Shown here in pieces: positions 1 through 7,475 of a stretch of 64,000 bases of DNA. The DNA is from Dokdonia sinensis (GTDB lineage Bacteria > Bacteroidota > Bacteroidia > Flavobacteriales > Flavobacteriaceae), in assembly GCF_003688895.1 (NCBI RefSeq), contig NZ_REFV01000002.1, forward strand, positions 186,001-250,000. Reading direction: 5' to 3'. The first letter of the stretch is position 1, and the number at the start of each line of letters is the position of its first letter. Position numbers and translations under genes: made by a program. The notes beneath the pieces were generated by a model. It had not been told where the DNA came from and ran no database searches. It saw only the letters and a program-made list of their open reading frames with translations.

Positions 1-200
1 ATTACCGAATCCTAGAAACCCTAAACCCAGAGGATAAAACTAGGGTGCCTAAGTCCAAACTAGACGCTGCTGGTTTCGATTTTAACTATTTTACAAGTAT
101 CTACACCACAAAAGCGGGAACGGTCTATTACTTTATATACGACCAGGGGTACTTACCGCTGGACGGGGATTTTTACGCGCTGGTGAAACGTAATAAGTAA
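1..200 (+). CDS. C-terminal end of an unrecognised protein (5' end outside window)
   Basis: An open frame enters from the left edge, with codons in phase from base 3, and stops at TAA 198-200. About 65 residues are visible. They are rich in aromatic residues, with a Tyr/Phe cluster near the middle (VYYFIYDQGYLP) and a basic tail (LVKRNK). The composition is that of a normal coding sequence, but I do not recognise a family. The neighbouring GNAT gene lies 90 bases downstream on the same strand, with a repeat-like word in between. Confidence 0.6.
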   Translation, partial: YRILETLNPEDKTRVPKSKLDAAGFDFNYFTSIYTTKAGTVYYFIYDQGYLPLDGDFYALVKRNK

Positions 201-250
201 GTGTCAGATAATATATAAGAATATTTAATTAAGAGATTTCCGCCATAGTT

Positions 251-273
251 TATCCTGAGCGATAGTCGAAGGA
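251..273. repeat. Dispersed-repeat-like word CCTGAGCGATAGTCGAAGG
   Basis: The intergenic stretch before the GNAT gene contains CCTGAGCGATAGTCGAAGG, flanked by TAT and A. From memory, close variants of this word (CCTGAGCGTAGTCGAAGG) are scattered between genes in many Bacteroidota genomes. Only one copy is seen here, so repeat status is inferred from general knowledge. Confidence 0.4.
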
Positions 274-289
274 CGGGGATGAAAAGAAT

Positions 290-817
290 ATGGAATACCA
301 CATAGAAACAGAACATCTCATCCTTCGTGAGATACGCATAGAAGATACGGGAGATTTATATAGGCTAGATAGTAATCCCGTTGTACATAAATATTTAGGA
401 AATAAACCTATTTCCTGTATGGGGAAAGCGCGTCACTATATTGACTACATTATTATGCAGTACGAGAAGTATGGCATAGGACGCTGGGCAACCATTGAGA
501 AAAGTTCTGGGGATTTTATAGGCTGGTCGGGTCTTAAAATGAATTTTGAAGAGGAAATGAACGGTCATATAAACTACTATGATATAGGCTACCGCTTTAT
601 GCCAGAATATTGGGGTAAGGGCTATGCAACAGAATCCTCTATTGCCGCGAAAGATTACTTCTTTGGGCATTTTCCTGGCCACAAACTCTGCGGTTTAGCA
701 GAGATTGGTAATGGTGCTTCTTGTCGTGTTCTTGAAAAAATAGGACTCGAACGTAAGGATGATTTTTACTATGAAAAAGAGGATGTAGATATTGCTTGGT
801 TTGAGCTTGAGAAGTAA
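290..817 (+). CDS. GNAT family N-acetyltransferase (RimJ/RimL type)
   Basis: The 175-residue protein has the length and layout of RimJ/RimL-like acetyltransferases, which move an acetyl group from acetyl-CoA to an amino group. The N-terminus carries the usual 'HLILREIRIED' strand-turn (residues 9-19). The acetyl-CoA pyrophosphate loop is YWGKGYATE (about 108-116). The late motif N-x-A-S-x-x-VLEKIG (141-152) is typical of this subfamily. The substrate cannot be deduced. The gene is convergent with the CBS gene; the two stop codons abut at 817/818. Confidence 0.88.
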   Translation: MEYHIETEHLILREIRIEDTGDLYRLDSNPVVHKYLGNKPISCMGKARHYIDYIIMQYEKYGIGRWATIEKSSGDFIGWSGLKMNFEEEMNGHINYYDIGYRFMPEYWGKGYATESSIAAKDYFFGHFPGHKLCGLAEIGNGASCRVLEKIGLERKDDFYYEKEDVDIAWFELEK

Positions 818-1282
818 TTACTTCCACGTCTGTCCATTCAATTTTAAAGCAGCCTTGAGCACATCTTTTTGGCTAATCTGACCTACTAGTTTTCCATTTT
901 CTACGATGGGGAAACGACGTCGTTTGGTCTCTAGAAACTTATTTGCCGCATCAAAAACGTTCATATTTCCATCTATCGTATCCACGTTAGAAACCATATG
1001 TTTTTCGACTTTCATATTGTCCATAGGCATATTGTAATATCGACTTTCTGAAATCTGTTTCATACAATCGCCTTCAGAGATAATACCTAATAACTCGTTT
1101 TTGTCATTCACAACGGGCCCACCAGAAATTTTATTTTTAATGAGGCTGGTCATTACCTCCATAACAGACTGGTCTGGCTTAAAGGTGATGAGTTTACGAG
1201 TCATATAATCACTTACTTTAATTTCTGAGGTGGTGCCTTTGGTATCTTTTGCACGCTTGCCCATAAAACTTTTGATTGCCAT
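818..1282 (-). CDS. CBS-domain pair protein
   Basis: This 154-residue soluble protein consists almost entirely of two CBS domains, at about 25-80 and 90-150. The repeated pattern is 'PDQSVMEVMTSLIKNKISGGPVV' followed by 'LLGIISEGDC', then again 'RRFPIVENGKLVGQISQKDV'. CBS pairs bind adenine nucleotides and usually act as energy or ligand sensors for a partner, but no partner domain is fused here. The first 20 residues are basic. It stands alone, divergent from the M28 peptidase gene across an intergenic region that carries one copy of the CGCTTTCGCGAAAGCG palindrome. The target process is unknown. Confidence 0.88.
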   Translation of the reverse strand: MAIKSFMGKRAKDTKGTTSEIKVSDYMTRKLITFKPDQSVMEVMTSLIKNKISGGPVVNDKNELLGIISEGDCMKQISESRYYNMPMDNMKVEKHMVSNVDTIDGNMNVFDAANKFLETKRRRFPIVENGKLVGQISQKDVLKAALKLNGQTWK

Positions 1283-1338
1283 AACTGTCTGGTTTTGAAT
1301 TCTTGAAGTTAATGAATTTTGTTGATATTTTATGTTTC

Positions 1339-1354
1339 CGCTTTCGCGAAAGCG
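1339..1354. repeat. Iterated palindrome CGCTTTCGCGAAAGCG, copy 1 (intergenic)
   Basis: A full 16-bp perfect palindrome lies between the divergent CBS and M28 peptidase genes. No T-tract follows, so a terminator role is unlikely here. Confidence 0.9.
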
Positions 1355-1414
1355 TACTCCATCCTAAAAATCGTATTTTACGTTGACTAAAATTCAACCA
1401 AAACCAACTAGTTT

Positions 1415-3787
1415 ATGAAACGCCTTCGCCACATCGTCTCATTTGTTTTACTATTACTTCTCACCTGGCTCAGCTTTTACTCGCTATTGCCTAAGAAAGT
1501 GACTAAAGCAGACGCTCCCCTTACTGAATTCTCCACCGAAAGAGCCTTAGAACAACTCAAGGTAATTTCAGAAAAACCACATTATGTAGGGTCAGAGGCG
1601 CACGCTGAGGTGAGAGATTATATTATGATGGAGTTGCGTAAACTGGGTCTGGAGCCAGAAATTCAGGAAGGATTTGTGCTTGATAGTTGGTGGGGTTCCA
1701 GCACACTTGTAAAACCTCAAAATATAGTAGCTAGATATAAGGGAACCGCGCCCACCAAATCGCTATTGCTTATGTCGCATTATGATAGCGCACCACATAG
1801 CAAATCTTACGGGGCGAGTGATGCAGGTTCTGGAGTAGTAACTGTTTTAGAAAGTCTACGCGCTTATCTTGCAGGCTCAGAAAAACCAAAGAATGATATT
1901 ATTGTCCTTTTTACAGACTCTGAAGAACTCGGTCTCGACGGAGCAACGCTTTTTACTAAAGAACACCGTTGGGCAAAAGACGTAGGAGTAGCGCTCAATT
2001 TTGAAGCACGAGGAAGTGGCGGTCCTTCAAATATGATTGTGGAAACTAATGGCGGAAATGCCAATCTCATAAAAGAATTTAAAAATGCTTCTCCAGACTA
2101 TCCAGTCGCATCCTCTTTAATGTATAGTATCTACAAAATGCTTCCTAATGATACAGACTCTACAGTATTGCGAGAAGAAGGCGACATAGATGGGTTTTTC
2201 TTTGCGTTTATAGATGATCATTTTAATTATCATACGGCAAATGATACGTGGCAAAACCTTAATCCAGAGACGCTTGAGCATCAAGGAAGTTATTTAATGC
2301 CGTTGCTCAAGCATTTTGCACAGATAGATTTATCGCAAATTAAAACAGATGCAGAGTCTGTGTATTTTGACACCGCAGTTTTCAAGTTTGTAACCTATCC
2401 CTTTACGTGGATATGGCCTATGGTCATTATTGCGGTTTTAGGTTTTATAGGACTTTTGATTTTAGGATTTCGAAATAAAAAACTACACGGAGCGTCTATA
2501 GGAAAAGGATTTCTCATAATACTAGTGTTATTACTTGTAGTTGTAGGAACTGGATTTTTATATGCAGGATTGAGTCCTGTTTTATATCCTCAATACGAAG
2601 ATATGCTTCCTGTGTTTTTGTATAATGGGCACTGGTACACTGCTGCTTTTGTAGTGCTCATGTTGTCGCTATGTTTCGGACTGTATAGCAAATTCTCCAA
2701 AGCAGAAAAGACACCAAGTCTAATGGTGGCGCCACTTTTCTTTTGGATTGTAATTAATATTACTGTAGCGATTAAATTACAAGGGGCTGCGTATTTTGTA
2801 ATTCCATTGCTGTTTGGACTTGTTGCTTTTTATGTGATGCTTAAACAATCACGACCTAGCATGCTGTTAATGGTATTGTTGTGTGCACCGGCAATCTTCA
2901 TATTTACACCGCTTATCCAATTCTTACCCGTAGGACTTGGTCCTGAAGCTTACTGGATGAGTATGCTCTTTGCTGTGTTGCTCTTTGGGCTTTTAATTCC
3001 TGTCTTGGGCTATTATCGCAACAAGAAATTTTTAGGATATGCAGGATTGGTTCTTGCACTCCTTTTTTTTGCTATCGCGCATTTTAAATCTGATTATTCT
3101 CCAGAGCGCCAAAAGCCTAATAGTCTAGTATATTATCATCAAGAGGGAAAAGAAAGTGCCTATTGGGCAACGTATGATAATCATCTAGACCCTTGGGTAG
3201 AAAGTTATTTGGGAAAAAATCCAGATCCTGCGAACGACTATATTTCTAATGCTTCTGGGAGTAAATACAATATGAATTTTCGATATGCAAAGGCGACCCC
3301 TGTGATTGACCTTGCTCAAAGTCAGATTGCCATTAACAAGGATACTGTCATTTCGGGGGATCGTGCAGTTTCCCTAACACTAAAACCACAACGCAATGTG
3401 AATCGTATTCGACTTTTTGCAAATAAGGATGTTGTGTTTTCTGAACTTAGTTTTAATGGAAAGCGCAACACGCCAGATAGCACGGAAACGATCTATAAAA
3501 AACGTCGTACAAACAGCCTTTTAAGTTATTATGTTACACCAGGAGATAGTCTAACGCTCAGTTATACGGTTTTAGATGGAGCAGACCCCGAGCTGTTAAT
3601 ACGGGAATACTCGTTTGACTTACTGGAAAACCCTAAGTTTACTGTAGCGGCGAGGCCAGAGTACACGATGCCTAAGCCATTTGTAGTAAATGATGCCATC
3701 ATTGTGGATAGAAAGATAAATGTGGATGAGTACGCTTTCGCGAAAGCGGAAAAAGATTCGGTAGAACTTAATCTAATTTCTAACTAA
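1415..3787 (+). CDS. Membrane-bound M28 family zinc aminopeptidase
   Basis: A 790-residue protein with an N-terminal membrane anchor (8-25), an M28 peptidase domain (about 40-305), a polytopic membrane block (about 325-560) and a soluble C-terminal domain (570-790). The co-catalytic zinc site is visible: H122 in MSHYDS, D136 in GASDAGSG, E170/E171 in FTDSEELG, E197 in NFEAR and H273 in HFNYHTAND. This layout resembles the M28 proteins related to ERMP1/Pff1, in which a peptidase is followed by many membrane helices. It probably trims peptides on the periplasmic side. The palindrome repeat at 3733-3748 is translated near the C-terminus as YAFAKAE. Confidence 0.9.
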   Translation: MKRLRHIVSFVLLLLLTWLSFYSLLPKKVTKADAPLTEFSTERALEQLKVISEKPHYVGSEAHAEVRDYIMMELRKLGLEPEIQEGFVLDSWWGSSTLVKPQNIVARYKGTAPTKSLLLMSHYDSAPHSKSYGASDAGSGVVTVLESLRAYLAGSEKPKNDIIVLFTDSEELGLDGATLFTKEHRWAKDVGVALNFEARGSGGPSNMIVETNGGNANLIKEFKNASPDYPVASSLMYSIYKMLPNDTDSTVLREEGDIDGFFFAFIDDHFNYHTANDTWQNLNPETLEHQGSYLMPLLKHFAQIDLSQIKTDAESVYFDTAVFKFVTYPFTWIWPMVIIAVLGFIGLLILGFRNKKLHGASIGKGFLIILVLLLVVVGTGFLYAGLSPVLYPQYEDMLPVFLYNGHWYTAAFVVLMLSLCFGLYSKFSKAEKTPSLMVAPLFFWIVINITVAIKLQGAAYFVIPLLFGLVAFYVMLKQSRPSMLLMVLLCAPAIFIFTPLIQFLPVGLGPEAYWMSMLFAVLLFGLLIPVLGYYRNKKFLGYAGLVLALLFFAIAHFKSDYSPERQKPNSLVYYHQEGKESAYWATYDNHLDPWVESYLGKNPDPANDYISNASGSKYNMNFRYAKATPVIDLAQSQIAINKDTVISGDRAVSLTLKPQRNVNRIRLFANKDVVFSELSFNGKRNTPDSTETIYKKRRTNSLLSYYVTPGDSLTLSYTVLDGADPELLIREYSFDLLENPKFTVAARPEYTMPKPFVVNDAIIVDRKINVDEYAFAKAEKDSVELNLISN
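3733..3748. repeat. Iterated palindrome, copy 2 (inside M28 peptidase gene)
   Basis: A full 16-bp palindrome inside the coding region, read in the frame that gives AFAKA near the protein's C-terminus. Confidence 0.9.
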
Positions 3788-3844
3788 GGCTTCAATTTAG
3801 GAAACGACTGAAGAAAAGAACCCCAAATAATTGCAGAATAATTT

Positions 3845-4648
3845 ATGAATAAAAACATTACCATCGCAGGTTTAGGCTGGCTAGGGAAGCCTCTCGCCAC
3901 ACATTTACAACTGTTAGGATATCGCGTTAAGGGAAGTGTCACAGATGCACAAAAAGCTAAGGATCAAACCAAAGGCGGTATCGCCACATTCCCACTAATC
4001 ATCGCAGAGAGTGGCGTGGGCGGAATGGTAGATACTTTCCTTGCAGATACTGATGTGTTAATTATTATGATTCCGCCGGGATTGCGCAAGAATACCGGGG
4101 CAAACTATGCTTTGAAAATGGCTCATTTTTTACACGTTATTGAGGAGAGCGGTATTAAGAAAGTAATTCTTGTGAGTAGTACTTCCGTATATTCAGATGA
4201 ACAAGGAGTAGTTACTGAAAAAGATGTGCCTCAGCCAGAAACTGATGCTGGCAAACAATTGTATGATGTTGAGCAGATTTTCTTTAACAGTCCAGCGTTT
4301 CAAACGACGATTGTCCGTTTTGGAGGATTATTTGGAGGCAGTCGGAACCCTATAAAGTTTCTTGCGGGCCGCAAAGGGTTGAGTAATGGAAACGCAAGTG
4401 TGAATATGATACATCGTGATGATTGTATCGGGATTCTGATTCGGATTATAAAGGAGGATGCTTTTGGGCATATATTTAATGCGGTGGCACCGCAACACCC
4501 TTCAAAGCGCGATTATTACACACGACAGGCAAAAGAGCTTGGGCTTGAACCACCACAATATTCAGACGAAGGAGACGAAGATTTTAAGGAGGTACATAGT
4601 GTTCATATTAAGGACGTTCTGGGCTACACATTTCAAGTAAGTCTTTAA
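3845..4648 (+). CDS. NAD(P)-dependent SDR family epimerase/dehydratase
   Basis: The 267-residue protein begins with a Rossmann dinucleotide-binding loop (IAGLGWLGKPLA, residues 6-17). It continues with the extended-SDR pattern: VILVSSTSVYSDEQG (about 105-120) contains the Ser and Tyr positions of the strand-5 region, and VRFGGLFGG lies further on. It resembles the YeeZ group of single-domain extended SDRs rather than a sugar-nucleotide epimerase of full length (about 310-340). The substrate is unknown. It precedes the Cache-channel gene by 18 bases on the same strand, so the two may be co-transcribed. Confidence 0.8.
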   Translation: MNKNITIAGLGWLGKPLATHLQLLGYRVKGSVTDAQKAKDQTKGGIATFPLIIAESGVGGMVDTFLADTDVLIIMIPPGLRKNTGANYALKMAHFLHVIEESGIKKVILVSSTSVYSDEQGVVTEKDVPQPETDAGKQLYDVEQIFFNSPAFQTTIVRFGGLFGGSRNPIKFLAGRKGLSNGNASVNMIHRDDCIGILIRIIKEDAFGHIFNAVAPQHPSKRDYYTRQAKELGLEPPQYSDEGDEDFKEVHSVHIKDVLGYTFQVSL

Positions 4649-4666
4649 AATAATTATCTTTAAAGG

Positions 4667-6787
4667 ATGCAAACACGGCCTGTAGTTAAGAAAGTATTGT
4701 ACGGTATAACCGTAATTCTTTTTATGGCGTGTTGTTATGTCGTTTTTGACTTAGTGAGTTTCAATAAAAACCGACAAGCTACTGCGGTAACTTTAGGGGC
4801 AAAGACCACAAATGATTTAAGGGGAGACGTAAACGACTTGCTTACTGAGGTGATGCAGCAAGGAGAAGCACTTGCACAACAGCTAGAAAACGCATCGCCT
4901 TCTAATGAGGAACTTATTGCACTTATAAAAGAGCGTTCCCTAGCGTTAGACCAGATTCTTGGTGTTACGGTCGCATATCAACCTTATGGCTTTGATGAAA
5001 ACACCGCTCTTTATGCACCCTATTTTGATAAGAAGCAAAAAGAGATAATCCCGCTCCAGAATATCTATAACTATACAGATGGGCAATTAGAAACATCTTC
5101 CTGGTATACCAATGTTCTCAAAAATGGGAAAGGCTGGGTAGAACCCTATTATGGACAGGGAGCCCAAGCATTTATTTCTGATTACGGGATTCCGTTTTAT
5201 TACACTTCAGGACCCAAAAAGGGGCAAATACGAGGAGTAGTCTCAATGACGATTTCTTTAGATGGATTTACAGAATTAATACACGCACTAAGTTTAGGTA
5301 AAACAGGATATGGATTTGTGGCTTCGAGCAAAGGGACTATTCTTGCACATCCTGTAGGAAGTTACGTAGGAAAGAAAACAATACAAGAACTAAGCGCAGA
5401 AACTGAAATTCCAGCCCTACAAAAGGCTTATGTAGGATTAATGCAAGGCAAAACGGGAAACGTAGATTATATAGATGCGATAAAACAGCAAGAAACTATC
5501 TTCTTTTATGATCACGTTCTTGCTGCAGACTGGCGTATAGGGGTGCTTTTCTTTAAAAATGATTTGCTCGGGGGCGAAAACGAAGTGCGACAGAAATACA
5601 TCATTATTGCACTTGTAGTAAGTTTGCTTCTGTTCTTTTTAATGGCGGCATTTTTTAATCGTGATTATCTTTCGGAAAAGGAGATATGGCAGTTGGGATT
5701 TTTTGCTGGGTTTGTATTACTTGCAAATATTGTACTCATAGGCTACCTCCAGCACACAGCTGTACACACCGAAAAAGATTTATCCGAAAGTCCACCCATT
5801 GCAGATGTTACAACACTTAACAGCATCATAAACGAACAAGCACTACTCGCCGAAAAATCACAGCAATCCCCCCGAACAATTATTCCAACTGGTGTTTACG
5901 TGGATAGACTTTATTTTGAAGATTCCTATAATGTAAGCATCAGTGGTAAAGTATGGCAAAAGTATCCTACCGCAATTATAGATAGTGTGACGACTGGATT
6001 TGCATTTCCGCAAACGGCACCCTTTGCTGAGGCTCAGTTGATAGAAGAAATAGGTAGGCAGTTATATGATGACTATACCTTGATAACCTATTCTTTTAGG
6101 AATACGTTTAGGCTCAATTTTGAATATGGGGATTATCCTTTTGACAGACGGAATATCCATTTGTATTTTCAGCCACTATCTTTTAAGGATAGGTTGATGT
6201 TTGTACCTGATCTTGAAAGTTATACCTACACAAACCCTTCTCAAAAAAGTGGAGTGAGTAAGAAAATAAAACTTTCAGGGAGCAACATTCTTGAAACGTA
6301 TTTTAATTATAATTACTATGCGTATGATGCCAATTTTGGAGCACCTGTAAAAGGAAAAAGTGCAGAGGTTCCAGAGCTATACTTTAATATCAAACTCAAA
6401 CGAGTATTAATTACTGCATTTGTAACCTATCTCATCCCCATATTTGTAGTGCTTATTATGATGTATATGTTATTGTACACTATAAAGAAGAACAAGAAAA
6501 AAGAGGTGGATGGAAATATCGTCTCGGCGATGACGGCATTTTTCTTTGTGCTTATCTTCTCGCACATAGACCTACGTAAGAATATTGATACGGCTGAACT
6601 TATTTATATGGAGTACTTCTACTTTGTGACTTATGTTATGATTCTGATTTCTACCTACAATCTAATAGCCTATTCTAGAGGACCCCATAAAATTTTTAGT
6701 TACAAAAACAATCTCATTGTGAAGGCGACCTTTTGGCCTATATTTTTGGTGATGATCCTAATCATTACCTTATTAATGTTTTACTGA
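4667..6787 (+). CDS. dCache sensor fused to a pentameric ligand-gated ion channel-like protein
   Basis: In this 706-residue protein a membrane helix (10-30) leads into a periplasmic dCache-type domain (about 40-300, with GWVEPYYG, VVSMTISLDGF and GYGFVASSKGTILAHP). Two further helices (311-330, 342-361) follow. The C-terminal half reads as a Cys-less pentameric channel: a beta-sandwich (about 403-577) with GVYVDRLYFEDS and the loop YGDYPFDRRNIHLYF (487-501), then four helices M1 (579-603, internal Pro591), M2 (617-634), M3 (644-667) and M4 (682-705). Seven helices put both ligand-binding domains in the periplasm and the C-terminus outside, as a pLGIC needs. Cache domains bind small ligands such as amino acids or carboxylates. 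Gating by the Cache ligand is inferred. The 3' end overlaps the convergent lipoprotein gene by 7 bases. Confidence 0.8.
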   Translation: MQTRPVVKKVLYGITVILFMACCYVVFDLVSFNKNRQATAVTLGAKTTNDLRGDVNDLLTEVMQQGEALAQQLENASPSNEELIALIKERSLALDQILGVTVAYQPYGFDENTALYAPYFDKKQKEIIPLQNIYNYTDGQLETSSWYTNVLKNGKGWVEPYYGQGAQAFISDYGIPFYYTSGPKKGQIRGVVSMTISLDGFTELIHALSLGKTGYGFVASSKGTILAHPVGSYVGKKTIQELSAETEIPALQKAYVGLMQGKTGNVDYIDAIKQQETIFFYDHVLAADWRIGVLFFKNDLLGGENEVRQKYIIIALVVSLLLFFLMAAFFNRDYLSEKEIWQLGFFAGFVLLANIVLIGYLQHTAVHTEKDLSESPPIADVTTLNSIINEQALLAEKSQQSPRTIIPTGVYVDRLYFEDSYNVSISGKVWQKYPTAIIDSVTTGFAFPQTAPFAEAQLIEEIGRQLYDDYTLITYSFRNTFRLNFEYGDYPFDRRNIHLYFQPLSFKDRLMFVPDLESYTYTNPSQKSGVSKKIKLSGSNILETYFNYNYYAYDANFGAPVKGKSAEVPELYFNIKLKRVLITAFVTYLIPIFVVLIMMYMLLYTIKKNKKKEVDGNIVSAMTAFFFVLIFSHIDLRKNIDTAELIYMEYFYFVTYVMILISTYNLIAYSRGPHKIFSYKNNLIVKATFWPIFLVMILIITLLMFY

Positions 6788-7218
6788 GTCACTTTTTTAT
6801 AAGTAAGAATATTTCCCCTATCAACGTAAGTTAATTCTAAGTGTTCTGAGTTAATCGCGTCTATGGACCAACATATTCCATCTGATAGAATATAGAGCGT
6901 CTTCACTTTACTGTAAGTAGCTTTTTCGTCATCACAGTTTGCTGCGAGTTTAAATGGCTGACTATCTGGTTCTCGTCCTTGATATAACGCTATACGTTTT
7001 GTGCCTTCAAAAATCAGGAAAGACTTAGGGTCTTCAGTGCTTTGCCATTTTCCTTGCAATTTTCCAAAGGTGCTAGTTTTTGGAATTTCTTTAGGTTCTG
7101 CTGGTGTAGGCATTGATTCTACTGGAGGTATGGCTTCCTTTTTTGGAGCTTGTTTTGTGTCCTTGCAGGAGATTGCCACGGAGAGGGCACATATTATAAG
7201 TATGAGGTGAAGTCGCAT
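6781..7218 (-). CDS. Small lipoprotein of unknown function
   Basis: I place the start at the ATG giving MRLHLILIICALSVAISC; the open frame extends 20 codons further, but that part is charged and precedes the signal peptide. The lipobox AISC predicts a lipid-modified Cys18. A Pro/Lys/Glu-rich spacer follows, then a compact domain beginning FGKLQGKWQSTEDPKSFLIFEG, which resembles the one-barrel 'amount of substance above background' type of small lipocalin-like domain. About 145 residues in all. It is convergent with the Cache-channel gene and overlaps it by 7 bases. Function unknown. Confidence 0.75.
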   Translation of the reverse strand: MRLHLILIICALSVAISCKDTKQAPKKEAIPPVESMPTPAEPKEIPKTSTFGKLQGKWQSTEDPKSFLIFEGTKRIALYQGREPDSQPFKLAANCDDEKATYSKVKTLYILSDGICWSIDAINSEHLELTYVDRGNILTYKKVTQ

Positions 7219-7333
7219 AGTACTGTGTTTATATAAATATACGTTAGCTTTTTGGGTCTTGCTCTTTAAAATTTTCAATTTACATTAAAGATATTGTAAG
7301 TAGACTGTTTAATGCTATTACAAATATGGATGG

Positions 7334-7376
7334 GTGCTGAAATAAATTCAGCACGACCCTGAAACGAGTTCAGGGT
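7334..7376. repeat. Two tandem 8-bp-stem hairpins ending GAA-loop-TTC
   Basis: Two adjacent perfect hairpins: GTGCTGAA-ATAAA-TTCAGCAC (7334-7354) and ACCCTGAA-ACGAG-TTCAGGGT (7356-7376). Both have an 8-bp stem, a 5-base loop and the same inner closing words GAA/TTC, although their outer stems differ. A third member with a 5-bp stem sits at 7429-7443. No T-tract follows either hairpin. Confidence 0.7.
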
Positions 7377-7381
7377 AAAAG

Positions 7382-7412
7382 AAAAACCGCCTTCTGTTGA
7401 GAAGACGGTTTT
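7382..7412 (-). terminator. Rho-independent terminator of the M13 peptidase gene
   Basis: On the minus strand a stem of AAAACCG/CGGTTTT plus CTTCT/AGAAG (one internal mismatch) is followed by TTTTTCTTTT. It lies about 65 bases past the M13 peptidase stop codon. Confidence 0.75.
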
Positions 7413-7428
7413 GAGGCTTTTTACGCTA

Positions 7429-7443
7429 CCGAAATAAATTCGG
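7429..7443. repeat. Third hairpin of the GAA-loop-TTC group
   Basis: CCGAA-ATAAA-TTCGG forms a 5-bp stem with exactly the same loop (ATAAA) as the hairpin at 7334. It lies between the M13 terminator and the end of the M13 gene. Confidence 0.6.
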
Positions 7444-7448
7444 ATTAA

Positions 7449-7462
7449 TTTTCGCGAAAGCG
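7449..7462. repeat. Decayed copy of the iterated palindrome
   Basis: TTTTCGCGAAAGCG keeps the right half and centre of the palindrome but has lost the left GC. It is 14 bases from the M13 gene's stop codon. Confidence 0.6.
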
Positions 7463-7475
7463 TAACTATAAAAAT

